64,000 nt of DNA from Diplolepis rosae (taxonomy: Eukaryota; Arthropoda; Insecta; Hymenoptera; Diplolepididae): NCBI GenBank assembly GCA_030998225.1, contig JAPYXD010000715.1:4716501-4780500 (forward strand). The letters run 5' to 3'. Position 1 is the stretch's first letter; each line of letters starts with the position of its first letter. Both the position numbers and the translations under genes were made by a program. The notes under the pieces were generated by a model. The model saw only the letters and a program-made list of their open reading frames with translations. It ran no database searches and was not told where the DNA came from. This document shows, one piece after another, positions 45,066-56,106 of the stretch.

Positions 45066-47051
45066 TTAGGCGCTGTAAGAGAAAAACCTTCCTCTATTTT
45101 CCCTCTCGGTTCCTTGATTGTCTGATGTAGTATCGCTTTGCGTTGTACTTGAGGCTGAGTTAGGCAGTAGCTCTGCTTGTACATCTATTTGTGCAAGTTC
45201 AATATCATTTTGTACTTTGTATTGTTTTGCCGGCGTAGGTTTAATTGTTCTTCTTCCAAGTTGAATGAGACATTGAGTTAGAGAGTCCCAAACAGCTCCA
45301 ATCATGTGGATCGACCATCCGTATACACGATGTAACAGAAATCCGTTGATCATAATATCTGTTATCATTTTTATGACTTGAAGAATTACAAAAATTGCTA
45401 TAATTCCTGCGCTAGCTGTGCCAAACGTCATGAATTTTTCCCAGAGCCCTGTTCCAGTTGATTCTACAATCTTGGCCATGGAGTCTTCGTTTAGTAGTTT
45501 GGAAAGTGTTCCTTCATTGTTGGTCGTGACATGGCCGTGCATTTCTCGTGCCACATCGTTCAATAAAGAGGGTTTCTCAACAGGCAACGTAATTCGTTCC
45601 CTTAGGTCATCTAAGTCCTTTTCTGTATAGATTCCACTCGTAGCTAGGGAGGCTGGGTTTGTATATTCCCAAGTTGATTTGGATGAAGGTTGAATTGTGA
45701 TTGGTTCCACACCTTCAGTTGGTCTTGGTAGTAATTTGTACCAGCTCCCTTCGATGAGATAATAGGAAGGTAAAATCGTGTTGCATGTGATTTTCGTTCC
45801 CCTGCCTTTAATTATGTGTGTCCTAGGTGTAAGATAGTAAGTCACATTTCTCATTGTTACTTGGAGTTCTGCATAACATTCTTCTCCATGTTGTACCATT
45901 ACATCTACTGATATACACTTAATGATGTGTACCACCTCTCTGGCTGTAACTGCCATGTATCCAGGTCCCTTCATCAAATTGTAAGCAAATTCGTCCGGTG
46001 CTTGTGTAGCAATAGCCAGTGCTTTCTTCAATGTTTCCTTGTCTAAATTACATCGTTGTAGGAGGACATATCTGTATAAATTCCTAATTTGATTTTTTAT
46101 GTGTTTTTCTACGTATACAAACTTGGAGTTGACGTACGCGAATATGTCAAGGTTGTTTATACTAAGTTTATAATTGTCCGCGAATGATTCGCCCTGAACC
46201 GTTTAAAAAATAACTAGCTTAGGATGCTCAGTGCGTAATACAATATACCTGCAAACGCTTACTGCGTTTTTGATTATTTATGCAAAAGTTGTTTCCTCTG
46301 TTACCAATGAGTATATAGTTTGTATGCGATTATTAACTAAATCCTCCACCTTGTTTGCGTAACCTTCATACAGGATGTTATATTGATAGAACTTACAATT
46401 AGTCGTAGGAATAGTATTCCAAAAGGTATGTCCGCCCTCAACATCTATGCATGTTTCATCAGAGAGGGTGCAAGGTGTACCGGAGCGCAAATATATTAAA
46501 TCAGTATTAAGGTGTACTCTTGCATTCTGTTTCTGTATAGTTATTTTTAAAGTACCCTGTACAACCACAGATTCCCAATCTCCGTAAGGATCCGAATATG
46601 CCGCCCCGTTACACCTTCCATCGTTACCTAAATAACCCGCATAAAGCATGGGGTGAGTGGTTGTGTTATTTATTTTAATTCCACTTATTACATGGTTATC
46701 AAATTGTAAAATTCCGGTGGTATGAAGTTTTTTACAAGCTTCTCTACTTATAACGTATATATAATCTCGTTCGCCGTGCTTTACAATTGAAATATGTGAG
46801 TCCATCCCGCAATGATACACTGTCCGATGTACCTCAAGTTTACATTGTATTGCTCGACTTTCTATAAATTCATTAACCTGTAACAATTGAACATATCTTC
46901 TAGTTACATTAAGTGAATTCGATGATACTTGACATTATCCCACATCTAAGAGTGATATCGTTGTTATATTTAGTGTTCGAGATCCGCAGTCATATCCAAC
47001 TAACGCTGTTGTGGTTTGGATCAGCAAGGCGAACGCGATTTTGAGCAACAT
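45066..47051 (-). pseudogene. chuvirus-like class III glycoprotein in the env position
   Basis: One frame runs from ATG 47051 to a stop at 45066 (661 codons) with three nonsense codons, at 46937-46935, 46280-46278 and 46205-46203, and no frameshift. It starts with a signal-peptide-like segment (KIAFALLIQTTTAL) followed by VGYDCGS, then a Cys-rich ectodomain (YHCGMDSHISI, LGNDGRCNGAAYSDPYG, GHTFWNTIP, LYEGYANK), a long helical stretch, one membrane anchor (GIIAIFVILQVIKMI, near 45370-45430) and a cytoplasmic tail. GYDC at the mature end and the DG-C-G / D-YG-W pattern are features I associate with glycoproteins of chuviruses and the retroelements that captured them. Its place between integrase and 3' LTR makes it this element's envelope gene. 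The damage makes it inactive as read. Confidence 0.65.
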
Positions 47052-47074
47052 CTATAATCAGAACATGAATACGG

Positions 47075-47757
47075 TTATTCATTTTCTGAGCGCCCCTTTC
47101 TTGGTCTTTTTGGCATTTTTACTTCATGGTTTATATCTGATATCTTAAGTCTGTTAGCATGCACAATCTTACTACTTCCTTTGAATTGAATTTTGACATT
47201 GCTTTTGTTAATGATTTCTAAAACTTTATGGGGACCAGTACAATGATCTCCGAGTTTGCCAGGTTTGGGTCCCTTTAATAAAAAAAACGTAGTCACCTAT
47301 AGTACTGTAAAGTTTATGCAATTTAACGTTTTATCATAATAATTTTTGGATCGTTTTTTTGCATCTACGAGATTATTATATACTGTTGTTCTTATTCCGA
47401 TGAGCTGGGTGACAGTCTTTTATGTAATTTTGGTAAGTTGGTTGTAAATCATCCTCTCGAAGTGGTTCGTTTGATGGTGATCTGGCTAGACGTCCAAACA
47501 CCACTTCGAAAGGTGTATGTTTTGTGCCTTCATGCACACACGTGTTATAATTGAGTATAACAATTTCAACCCACTGATTCCACTGGCAATCTCTTTCAGA
47601 ATATTGTTTTGAGAATTCGTCTACTGCATGATGTGTGCGTTCTAAAGAACCATTAGACTGAGGGTGAAATGCAGTGATTTTAACTCTTTTTTATCTCAAA
47701 TCTTCCTGCTATTTTCTGGATCAATTTGCTAAGGCATTTGGTAATGGTGTAGCAAGG
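47075..47757 (-). pseudogene. gypsy-type integrase, C-terminal half
   Basis: On the minus strand the pieces read KLIQKIAGRFEIK, then after a one-base shift ITAFHPQSNGSLERTHHAVD, carrying the final catalytic Glu of the DDE core, then WVEIVILNYNTCVHEGTKH, TPFEVVFGRLARSPSN and, after more breaks near 47300-47400, the C-terminal chromatin/GPY-F-like end (KGPKPGKLGDHCTGPHKVLE). It ends at 47075, 23 bases before the envelope ATG. The zinc-binding domain and the first two catalytic Asp residues are missing: homology starts abruptly at about 47757, where minisatellite DNA begins. Whether it belongs with the pol at 51353-56100 is undecided. Confidence 0.75.
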
Positions 47758-47769
47758 CAAAATTTGGAT

Positions 47770-48332
47770 GGTTTTTAGATATTAAATTCTTTTGATCCAT
47801 TAAAAAAAAAATGTTTAATTATAGGATACTTGTGATCCTTTTTAGAATTTTGTGATATAGAATTTTTATAATCCTATTTAAAATTTGAAGATTTAGAAAA
47901 ATTTAGAATATGGATTCTTTGATCCATAGAAAATTTTAATAAATTTAGGATTCTTGTAATCCCTTTTGAAATTTTGAGATTTTGAAAAATTTAGGATTTG
48001 GATTCTTTGATCCATAGAAAATTTAAATAAATTTAGGATTCTTGTAATCCTTTTTTACAATTTTGTAACATAGGATTTTTATAATCCTATTTAAAATCTG
48101 GAAATTTTGAAAAATTTAGAATTTGGATTCTTTGATCCATAGAAAATTTAAATAAATTTAGGATTCTTGTAATCCTTTTTTTTTACAATTTTGTAACGTA
48201 GGATTTTTATAATCCTATTTAAAATTTGGAGATTTAGAAAAATTTAGAATTTGGATTCTTTGATCCATAGAAAATTTAAATAAATTTAGGATTCTTGTAA
48301 TCCTTTTTTAGAATTTTATAATTTAGGATTTT
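47770..48332. repeat. minisatellite with three hairpins per unit
   Basis: Units of about 126 bases (GGATTC at 47912, 48000 with a shorter unit, 48125, 48253) contain GGATTCTTTGATCC, GGATTCTTGTAATCC and AGGATTTTTATAATCCT, each a self-complementary hairpin. Confidence 0.85.
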
Positions 48333-48884
48333 TATGTGCCTCAGCCGCGGAAACTCGTTTTTCCGTTACAGCTCAGAATAAAGCAATGTTGTATATTCCG
48401 TTACAGAGGAATACAATGTAGAAATTGAACTGCACATGCGCATTATAGTCTTACAGAGGAACGCAATCTATTTCTTATTCTTCTTCTTCTCACTTCTTCT
48501 TCGTACAGCGTTAGCACTGACTACTACACAAGACCGATAAAATCAAAATGGCTGGGACTAGTCGCCAATTTGCGCCCGCTTCGTACAACTAGCGCAGCAA
48601 ACAACTACAATAAGTACTAGATTAGATTCCAATGTACGCATAAAAACTCGTATCCGCACCACAGTCACATAAAATAGAATATGTGCCAATGCACAGAATT
48701 CGGGACATTGCGAGACTCGCGACAATGCTCGCAGGACTGATCGCGCCTCGGATTCGTCTCGGCTTTGTCTCGACTTTGTCTCAGCTATGTCTCGGCTACG
48801 CCTTGGCTTCGATCTCCTGCGAACATTGTCGCTCGTCACGCAATCACCCTCATTGTGTGCCTAGGCACATAATATACTATTATA
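48333..48884. mobile_element. 550-base insertion splitting the minisatellite
   Basis: It begins ATGTGCCTCAGCCGCGG and ends TGTGCCTAGGCACAT, giving short ATGTGCCT/AGGCACAT inverted ends. It is GC-richer than both flanks. Near the right end GCGACAATGCTCGCAGGA and its near-complement TCCTGCGAACATTGTCGC enclose a run of short TCTCGGCTTTG-like repeats. A small non-autonomous element is likely; the superfamily is unknown. ORFs on both strands here look incidental. Confidence 0.5.
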
Positions 48885-49262
48885 ATCCTATTTGAAATTT
48901 TTTTAGATTCAGAAAAATTTAGAATTTGATAATTAAAATAGAATATTTGACCTTTGTGAAATATCTAAATTTGGAGCCTTAGAATTTTAATATAAGAATA
49001 GAATATTTGATCTTTTCTCAAATATCTGAATTTTGAATTTTATATATTGGAATAGAATATTTGAACTTTTTCAAACATCTGAATTTAGAATTTCATGTGC
49101 TGGAATAGAATATTTGATCCTATGTCAAATATCTGATTTTAGATTTTTAGAATTTCGTATATAAGAGTAGAATATTTGACCTTTTGTCAAATATCTGAAT
49201 TTAGAATTTGGAATTTGTGTTTTAGAATAAAATATTTTACTTTTTAGTAGATTTACGAAACA
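48885..49262. repeat. second minisatellite, about 60-base units with a dyad
   Basis: Five or so units with GAATATTTGA...TCAAATATCTGAATTT; AATATTTGA and TCAAATAT pair. It begins where the preceding minisatellite sequence (TATAATCCTATTT) resumes after the insertion. Confidence 0.75.
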
Positions 49263-50111
49263 ATTTCCTAATTTTCTCTTACAAAGTGTCGTTTTATTCT
49301 AATACTTGTATCGGGAAATTCTCAAGATCGCAACAAGTTAACGCTTTGGTTAACCGAAGTTTCGTACAATTACATGTTACTGAAAATTTTGTATCAGTTT
49401 CATAATTTTATCATAAATTTTAGAAAATTCTCTTGTAATTTGGTAGTTTTTATTAAGAGGCATTTTATGAAAATTCAATTGAGCCTCATAACATCAATAA
49501 ACATTTCAGAAACTCAGTACATTGTTTTGCAACTTTAAAACATCTTCACTCAGAAACACCTTAAATATCGTCAACAATTTCAAATCACCTTTGTAACACA
49601 AAAATTCTGTAAGTTTGCTGAAATTTCTAACAATGTAGAAGAGAATAGATTAGGCGAGTTGTGAAAACAAAATTTCTATAAAAAGGAAAATTTTTAAAGC
49701 TTTTGTTAAGAGCTAGTTTTATTCCAACACCTGCTTTGGAAAAACAAATTTTGCTTTTCTGTTTTCTGAAAAAAAAAAAATTCTAAGTGGCTCATAACTG
49801 AAGGAAGACCTTTTTAGTTAGGCTATGCGTTATTCTTAAATTTTTCGTATACCTTATTTAAATTAAAAATTCGAAAGAAGATTGAAATTGGCAAAATATT
49901 TAAAGAAATTACGCAATTAAATTACATTTGGTATTTGTTAGATCAATATTTGGAAATTTCCAAAAACTTTATTATTTCCTTTAGATTTTCAGCAATTGTT
50001 AAATATTTTCTTTAAATTCGTCTATTACTTTTGTTAAATTTCATTTGTTTTTATCAGGTTTTTATTTTCCTTTTCCAAATCTTTGAAATTTCGTTCCAAA
50101 TTTCCAATTTT
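49263..50111. other. no gene seen
   Basis: AT-rich, possibly the rest of an LTR or 3' region of the element whose envelope ends at 50129. I see no LTR end or coding sequence. Confidence 0.35.
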
Positions 50112-50141
50112 ATTACATAAGTAATAAACTACTTATGTAAT
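50112..50141. repeat. perfect 12-bp stem hairpin at the envelope break
   Basis: ATTACATAAGTA, a six-base loop, then TACTTATGTAAT. It coincides with the point where the F-type envelope frame is lost. Confidence 0.75.
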
Positions 50142-51200
50142 GACTCGGCAGTGGAATCGTTTAATAGCACGCTTTCACAGGTCTTAAAGGTTGATACTTC
50201 ATATACTGGCAAGTTTCCTGGACAGAAGTACGAGTTTCTCAGTTTCTCGCATTGATCCACTTCCTGTTGATTCATTTGTAGGTAAGTCAGCTGTGACAAT
50301 TCCATGGCCATGTGAGAGAATTTAGGTTGAATGTATACTCTTCCTGAGCCATTCTTTAGGATAGACTGGGTTACTGGGACCATGTGGAGTTGGTACAGAG
50401 TGTAATCAGCCTTATTCAGCAGGGGAATGTTCAACCATACCGTAAGTGTTCTGTTTTTGCAGATTATCAATGTAGTTGCTACCCGCGCTAAATCCTCAAT
50501 GTCCACCTTGGGGCCTGAGATTGGAAAGACGACCGAGGGTGAGTTATCCTGTATGTCCCTATATATTGGCTCTATCTGTTCTGATGTTAGTAGGGAGGGA
50601 TGTAACAGTCCTCGTCTAGCAGCATGCACTATTTCTAGGAGTCTGTCGGCTGCCCGCAAGTGTTCATCAAGTCCTGCTTCCAGAGCGTGTAACATACTTG
50701 TGAGCACCTGAGTATAATTTAATCTGTAGAGAGAGAAGAATACTTGATACAGGCCCCTTTGAATTTCGGCAAGTTGAAATTTTAATTGCTTTTGGCGTTC
50801 TTCGTAGGTGCCAAGTTCTTCATGGATCTACTCGAATTATGCTCTAACGACATGTGTTTGCTTCCCCACTAGGTGAGATAGATTGGCTGATACTTGGTTG
50901 AGTTTGTTAATCTCGTTCTCGATTTGTTGTCCGTCGTCATATGTCAGGAGGCCAGCTACATAGCTTGGGAAGGGTTTTTAATTTTTGCCTATAGTTTTTC
51001 AATCCCTGTTGTAATTTTTTCGCATCTAAGAAGCTTGTAATCCTCCAGTTACTTGTGCGTTTCATCGTGCCCAGGTACTTGTAGTAGAGACCGGTGCTGG
51101 CTTCGAATGGGAGAATCATGTAGACATCTCCCTCAGTCTCCTGACCAGTAGTTGTCATCATAGTGGATGCGATTGCCAGAATAAGGACGATAGTTTCCAT
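50129..51200 (-). pseudogene. baculovirus-F-type errantivirus envelope, truncated
   Basis: ATG 51200 follows a good splice acceptor (TTTCGCAG, minus strand), as expected for a spliced env message. A signal-peptide-like start (METIVLILAIASTMM) leads to FEASTGLYYKYLG. After a break near 50940 the frame shows a heptad-rich stretch (INKLNQVSANLSHLVGKQ), two nonsense codons around 50830, and then ADRLLEIVHAARRGLLHPSL, ICKNRTLTVWLNIPLL and CEKLRNSYFCPG. These are hallmarks of the F-type (Baculo_F) fusion envelope of insect errantiviruses. The frame ends at 50129, so the membrane anchor and cytoplasmic tail are missing. It lies downstream of a pol whose integrase is cut at 51353, with no integrase core in between. 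Confidence 0.75.
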
Positions 51201-51352
51201 CCTGATACAACCTGCGAAATTTAAATTGTTTTTAGATCGTTATTTGTGAGTGGGGGTCTAGGGATACATCACGGGTAACAGGTTCGAAACGCCTTTACTT
51301 TCTTTGACGCGCGATGTGACTTTGTCTAAGACGCTGTCAAACTTTTAATTTC

Positions 51353-52602
51353 TCAATCAAATTTATCAAACTTATTATGATATTCTTCATTTATCTTCGG
51401 CCTCATCTCGACAGGTGGGATAACGATTCTTCCGTGGCAGAGGGTGATGGTGATGTCACCACCCCGGAATATTTGTGACAGAAGATCAGTCATCTTATTT
51501 TGAGGTACTAATCCTAAAAGATCTCCTGAATTAGCTATCCGGACGGTAGTCTGCTTGTCCCGTTTCAGGGCCAGGTAAAAGTTCCTTAGTCCCTGGGTCA
51601 CGTCCTTCCAGTCAACTTCGTCGAAGTGTCGGTTCTTTATCACGACTGAATACGTTTTGTGTTGCCCGTGTGGAGTGATAAGGACTTGCCCCGTTCTGGG
51701 TTAACTTTCCCGAATGTGTTGTAGGTCAAGACGTTCGGTAGCCACAAGCAATTTTACTATAGGGTTCGTGGGTTCACAATCCTCGGACAAGAAGTGTGCG
51801 TAGTTGTCTCGTCTGTACGTCAGTGGCTCGGTCCATTCGTGGATGATGTTAGTTACGTTTGTGCAGATAGAGACAGGTTTTCGCTCCTTTGGTGTTTCTT
51901 GATTGGTCATAGGCAAAGGTGGATCGATATAAGGTATTGTAAAATCGATCAAGGAGCTGGAGTGAGGTGGAGAGCTCATGGCGACTGCTTCGCTCGTTTC
52001 TGATTGTTCTAGTCGTCGTGGTTTAGACTTCAACCCTACCCTTGTGGGACTGTTATTTTCTTCCAAGTCCCCTCTCTCTTCAGCGGCTGAGAAAGGTGTT
52101 GACCTCGCGTGCGGACCGACCGAGGGCCTAGTGTGGTTGATAATGATCTCCTTGGAGGCTGTCTTCCAATGATTGGAGATCCACTCTCCTCCGGGACATC
52201 CTTAAATCGGACAGTACTCTTCCGTGCTATTTTGGAATATCCTGGCTGAATATCAGGAAGCTGGAAGTCCGGGTTGTAAGCCTTGGTCACCATTTCTTGA
52301 TTCTCAGGAAGCTCAATGTTTTTTTCTGTCGTTATATCTGTTTCGGATACCTTCTCTTTGAATTGTCTCAAAAAGTTTTGAACTCTCTGTCGGAAGGTAT
52401 CGTCATCAAATTCCCCACAGGGGTCAAGAGCCTCCAGGTTTTTCAATAGTTCCTCGTCCTCTTCGCCCTCTGAGACATGTGTGCATACAGGATAAGTTTC
52501 TACATCCATACCTTCATGATCCCAATAGAGCGAGTGTGGATTAAGTTTGGATAAGTCCAGCCCCTTTTTTTCTATGGATTTTTCAAACTGGGTGAATGGA
52601 TT
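51353..52602 (-). pseudogene. pol continued: disordered linker and integrase zinc-binding start
   Basis: The frame of the RNase H segment continues past the TAA at 52605-52603 (reading FTQFEKSIEKKGLDLSKL) through an acidic then Ser/Pro/Arg-rich region to about 52036. There it shifts frame and continues to a TAA at 51703-51701 and on in the same frame to 51353. The last 100 codons (YSVVIKNRHFDEVDW, LRNFYLALKRDK, ITLCHGRIVIPPVEMRPK, EEYHN) match the entry of a gypsy integrase, ending in the first His of the H2C2 zinc-binding domain. The rest of integrase is absent. LGPRSVRTRGQHLS here echoes LGPETVTTRGKPPIS in the linker before the second RNase H. Confidence 0.6.
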
Positions 52603-54226
52603 TTAAAGATCCTTCTTGAGAGTTGCCATGTCGACATTGCCGTTATCATCGTTGTCGTCGTTACTTTCTTCGCAACTAGTATATAAGGGAGGTACGTCAA
52701 CAAGTACTTGAGTTGAGCCGGAGGGTTCGTTAATGTCATTGCAGGGCTCCCTAGCTGCTGCTGATTTCTCTTCTATACTATTGCGTGCCAATTGGTCGGC
52801 TGCTTCATTTCCTTCTATACCACTGTGACCTGGGACGTGGTTCCAAATTACCTCTATTGGCTCAAGAGCCTTCTTTAATTTTTCAAATTCGGCCCGATTT
52901 TTGACCGGTTTGTTTTCGGCTGTTTTCCAGTCATTCTTTTCCCATGCAGGTATCCACTCAGTCGTGCTGCTAACTAAATACTTTGAATCGGTATTAATTC
53001 TTAGTCTCTTTATGCCAGCGCTCTGTGCCCTTATGGCGGCTTCTACTGCAGTTTCTATTTCTGCGGTATTATTGGCCTGTCGACCTTGAGCGGGCTGAGA
53101 CACACTTAACGGGTGGTCTGGGCCGAACCAAATGCCGACTCCGGCCTTGGGCTCGCCACGTCCGTTGTAGCTGCAAGCGCCATCGACGACGACATCAACG
53201 TAGGGTTCTTGTAACGGAGGGAGCCAAGGGTTCGGAGGTCGGACACAAGAAGGTGCACTCTTTGGAGGAGAGTCACCCCTTCTACCGACCTTGATCAGTT
53301 CTAGATTTGGAAGGACGCTGCGTGATTTCCTATATACGGGAGGGTCGGAGTCTTCGTCGCTTTCATCGCCAGAGGACTGGTTACTCTCCGAGGAAGCGTT
53401 ATCTCTATCTGTAGATTTTCTTGGAAGTTCCTTTGTCCCCCTGTGGCGAGAAAGCCGTTTGGCAATGCAACTTTCGTCCAAGTTGGGCATGTTTGTATTT
53501 ATCGGAGCATTAGGCCTATTAGGGTTTTTTTTAGAAGCCGTGGAGGATGATCCAGGTGGTCTTCCCCTTCGCTTGGGTACGACCACTGCAGCCATGGGTT
53601 CCTTATGGGCATCCAGAGTTTTTGATTTTACTGGTCTGAACGTAGTCGACCTTGAGATAGGGGGTTTACCTCTTGTAGTGACTGTCTCTGGTCCCAAAGC
53701 GAGTTTTATCCCCGAGAGCGTTGATCTCGTGGGTCGCAGGACACGCGATGATGTCCTTAATGCGTCTTTTAAGTCTTCGGGTTTTCGCTGGGAAGTACTA
53801 GACCTTGTTGCAGGTTTTGAGGCCTCTGTTCCCGTTTTTTCGTGAATCACTAACACCTGCTTAAGGCCCTCATTTGGGCTGTGTTCACTTGGACTTGATT
53901 CATCGTGGATCATCTCCTCTTCAGATGGGGAAGGGAATCGAGACGACTCTATAACCGGATTTTCTGACAGGGCCTTAACGCCCCTGTTTAGCTTTCCTTG
54001 CTTATTTTCAAACTTATATTGGTAATCCTGAAGCCTTAGCCTCCATCGTAGAAGCCTTGCTCCAGGATTCTCAACATAAGTTATCCAGTGAATCGGTTCA
54101 TAGTCACAAGCTAAAATGAACTCCTGACCGTATAAGTACGGGCGAAAATTCATCACGGCTTACAACACTGCGAGACGCTCCTTTTCAGCCTTAGCGTATT
54201 TCTGTTCACACGGATTCATAATTTTC
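52603..54226 (-). pseudogene. pol: gypsy RNase H remnant, linker and RNase H1-like second RNase H
   Basis: The first part ends the gypsy-type RNase H: AEKERLAVL, a TAA at about 54163, then FRPYLYGQEFILACDYEPIH and RLLRWRLRLQDYQYKF; the usual terminal D-A-L motif reads GVKALSENP, so that Asp is missing. A linker of about 230 residues, rich in Ser, Pro, Arg and Lys with an AT-hook-like KRRGRPPG, follows. Then comes a complete second RNase H (ORF residues 321-462): D325 (VVDGACSYNG), E366 (TAEIETAVEA), D390 (INTDSKYL), H444 (VPGHSGIEGN), D454 (EAADQLAR). The spacing 41, 24 and 64 equals that of D145/E186/D210/D274 in human RNase H1, and WFGPDHPL plus GRQANNTAEI resemble the cellular enzyme. It would remove the RNA strand during reverse transcription. 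This 517-codon ORF is uninterrupted. Confidence 0.85.
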
Positions 54227-56097
54227 TAAAAGTACACCACAGGCATGTCTACTCCATCTCTATCCTGGCTCAATATTGCACCGACAGCATATTCCGAGGC
54301 ATCTGTGGTTAATTTGAATGTCTGCCGGAAATCCGGATACAAGAGGATAGGTTTGTTGCAGAGATGCCTGTGTAGTTTTCGAAAGCTTCTATTTTGGCTA
54401 CTTCCCCATTCCCATTTTACGTTCTTTTTTAGAAGATCAGAGAGTGGCTTTGCCAATTTTGCGTAATCCTGAATAAACTTACGACAATAGCCAGACAGTC
54501 CTAGAAACTGCCGAACTGCTCGAACAGTAGTTGGCCTAGGGAATCTTTTAATTGCTTTGATCTTGGCTGGGTTGGGCTTCATCCCGTCGCGTCCAATTAT
54601 GTGGCCTAGATAAGCTACTTCCGTTCGAGAGAAATCGCACTTATCCGGTTGTAACTTTAGGTTCGCGTTTCGATTTCGATCGAATAGTCTCCTTGCCTTT
54701 TTATCGTGTTATTCGAGGCTCTCAGCATAGACTACGATATCATCGAGGTATACAAACACCTCGGTACCATGCATGCCTTTTCGCTCGATCTTCAGGGTGC
54801 GTTTCGACTTGGTGGAAATCACTCGCTAGATCGAATACTGAAAAATATTGCTCTCTTCCAAGCTGATCGAAAATTTCAGAAATATTAGGTAGTGGATAAG
54901 CGTCTCCGATGACCTTTTCATTAAGGCTCTGAAGTCTATAACGATCCTTCACTTTCTTTCACCCGAAGCGTCCAACTTCTTGGGCACAATTAGGAGAGGT
55001 GAATTATAAGGTGATTTCGAGTTTCCGATAATGCCACTAGTATATTGTTTTTCTATCTGATCGTGTATTTGGTCATTTGCCTCGTGAGGTGTTCTATACT
55101 GTTTTCTTACAATAACTTTATCATCGATGGTTGGGATTCTATGCTGGATAAGATGAGTAAAAGTGAGCTTCTCACCATTCAAATGAAAGATGTCCGCATA
55201 ATCCTCTGCCCAGTGGAACACGTATTCCTTTTCCTCTGGCGATAGATGTGACATATGTAGAGCTTGTATCACCCGTTTTACGCGATCAGGGTAGTCTCCT
55301 CCTAATTCTTCCTGAGGGTACTTGGGGAATTCCTTAGTCTCTGAGTCAGAAAATTCCTCCCCGGGGAACTCGCAAAAGTCAAAAGGTATAACTTCTTGAG
55401 GCGAGAGACTGAATTCTATTTCGCGTTCAGTCGTGTTGATGGCCAAGACATGGCATTTGCCGTTCTGGGTAGTGGCAGCTGTCTCACCAATATACAGTCC
55501 TCTTGGAGTGTCTAGTCTTGGCAAATACCCTTCTGATACTTCCGAGTTAGAGACGTCTATTGTGATGGGTTGTCTAGTCCTTGCCTTGATCCTTAGGATC
55601 CTGGCAAATGGCTTGATTTCTAATCTTAGTGCCTTACTTGCTTCTCGTGATTCTGCATCAACAAACGGGATTGGCGTTATTGGGTTGGATACAGTGACTA
55701 AGGTGTTATGTCTGAACGAGATTTGCGCTTGCTCTTGTCGTAGGTAAGGCCGACCTAAAGTTCCGTCAGGTGAAACAGGAAGCGTGTTTTCAATGACGTA
55801 ACACTCAACAGGGGTACTGAAAATAGTGACTTGAACCGTCCCAATCATCTTTACAAGTTCATTCGTTATTCCTGTAATAGCGATGCAGTTGAGAGTTTCA
55901 ATTATGATTTCTTTTTGCAAGGCACGAAGTTTGATAAGATTTATATCCGAGCCTGGGTCGACAAGAAAACTTGCCCTAGGATTTTGGAATTCAGGAGCCT
56001 CCAATTCAACTACTGCTGAGTCTTCTTGGCTGCGTCCTGCGTCATCACGTCCAAACGACGAGTCGGCTGATAGTTTAAATTTCCAGATGGCCCTGGA
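54226..56097 (-). pseudogene. pol: aspartic protease and reverse transcriptase, broken
   Basis: The open frame from about 56097 (first ATG-like start 56004) begins with the protease motif FLVDPGSDINLIK, where most relatives have DTG or DSG. RT starts near 55100 (YRTPHEANDQIHDQIEKQ, SPYNSPLLIVPKK). A TGG-to-TGA change stops the frame at 54951-54949 and a one-base deletion follows 30 bases later. FSVFDLASDFHQVE carries the first catalytic Asp. About 45 codons are missing near 54780, then YLDDIVVYAESLE gives the YxDD catalytic pair (54737-54751), a TAA follows, and VRQFLGLSGYCRKFI with TTDASEYAVGAILSQ (first RNase H Asp) closes the segment at 54226. The sequence places it in the gypsy/17.6/errantivirus group. 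Confidence 0.85.
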
Positions 56098-56106
56098 GGG
56101 GCTGGC

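Noticed and set aside
48558..48895. ORFs of 70 and 93 residues on opposite strands
   Set aside because: They lie inside a small GC-richer insertion with short tandem repeats; both are explained by composition.
53025..53845. Plus-strand ORFs of up to 184 residues antisense to pol
   Set aside because: Shadows of the 517-codon minus-strand frame, with no independent motifs.
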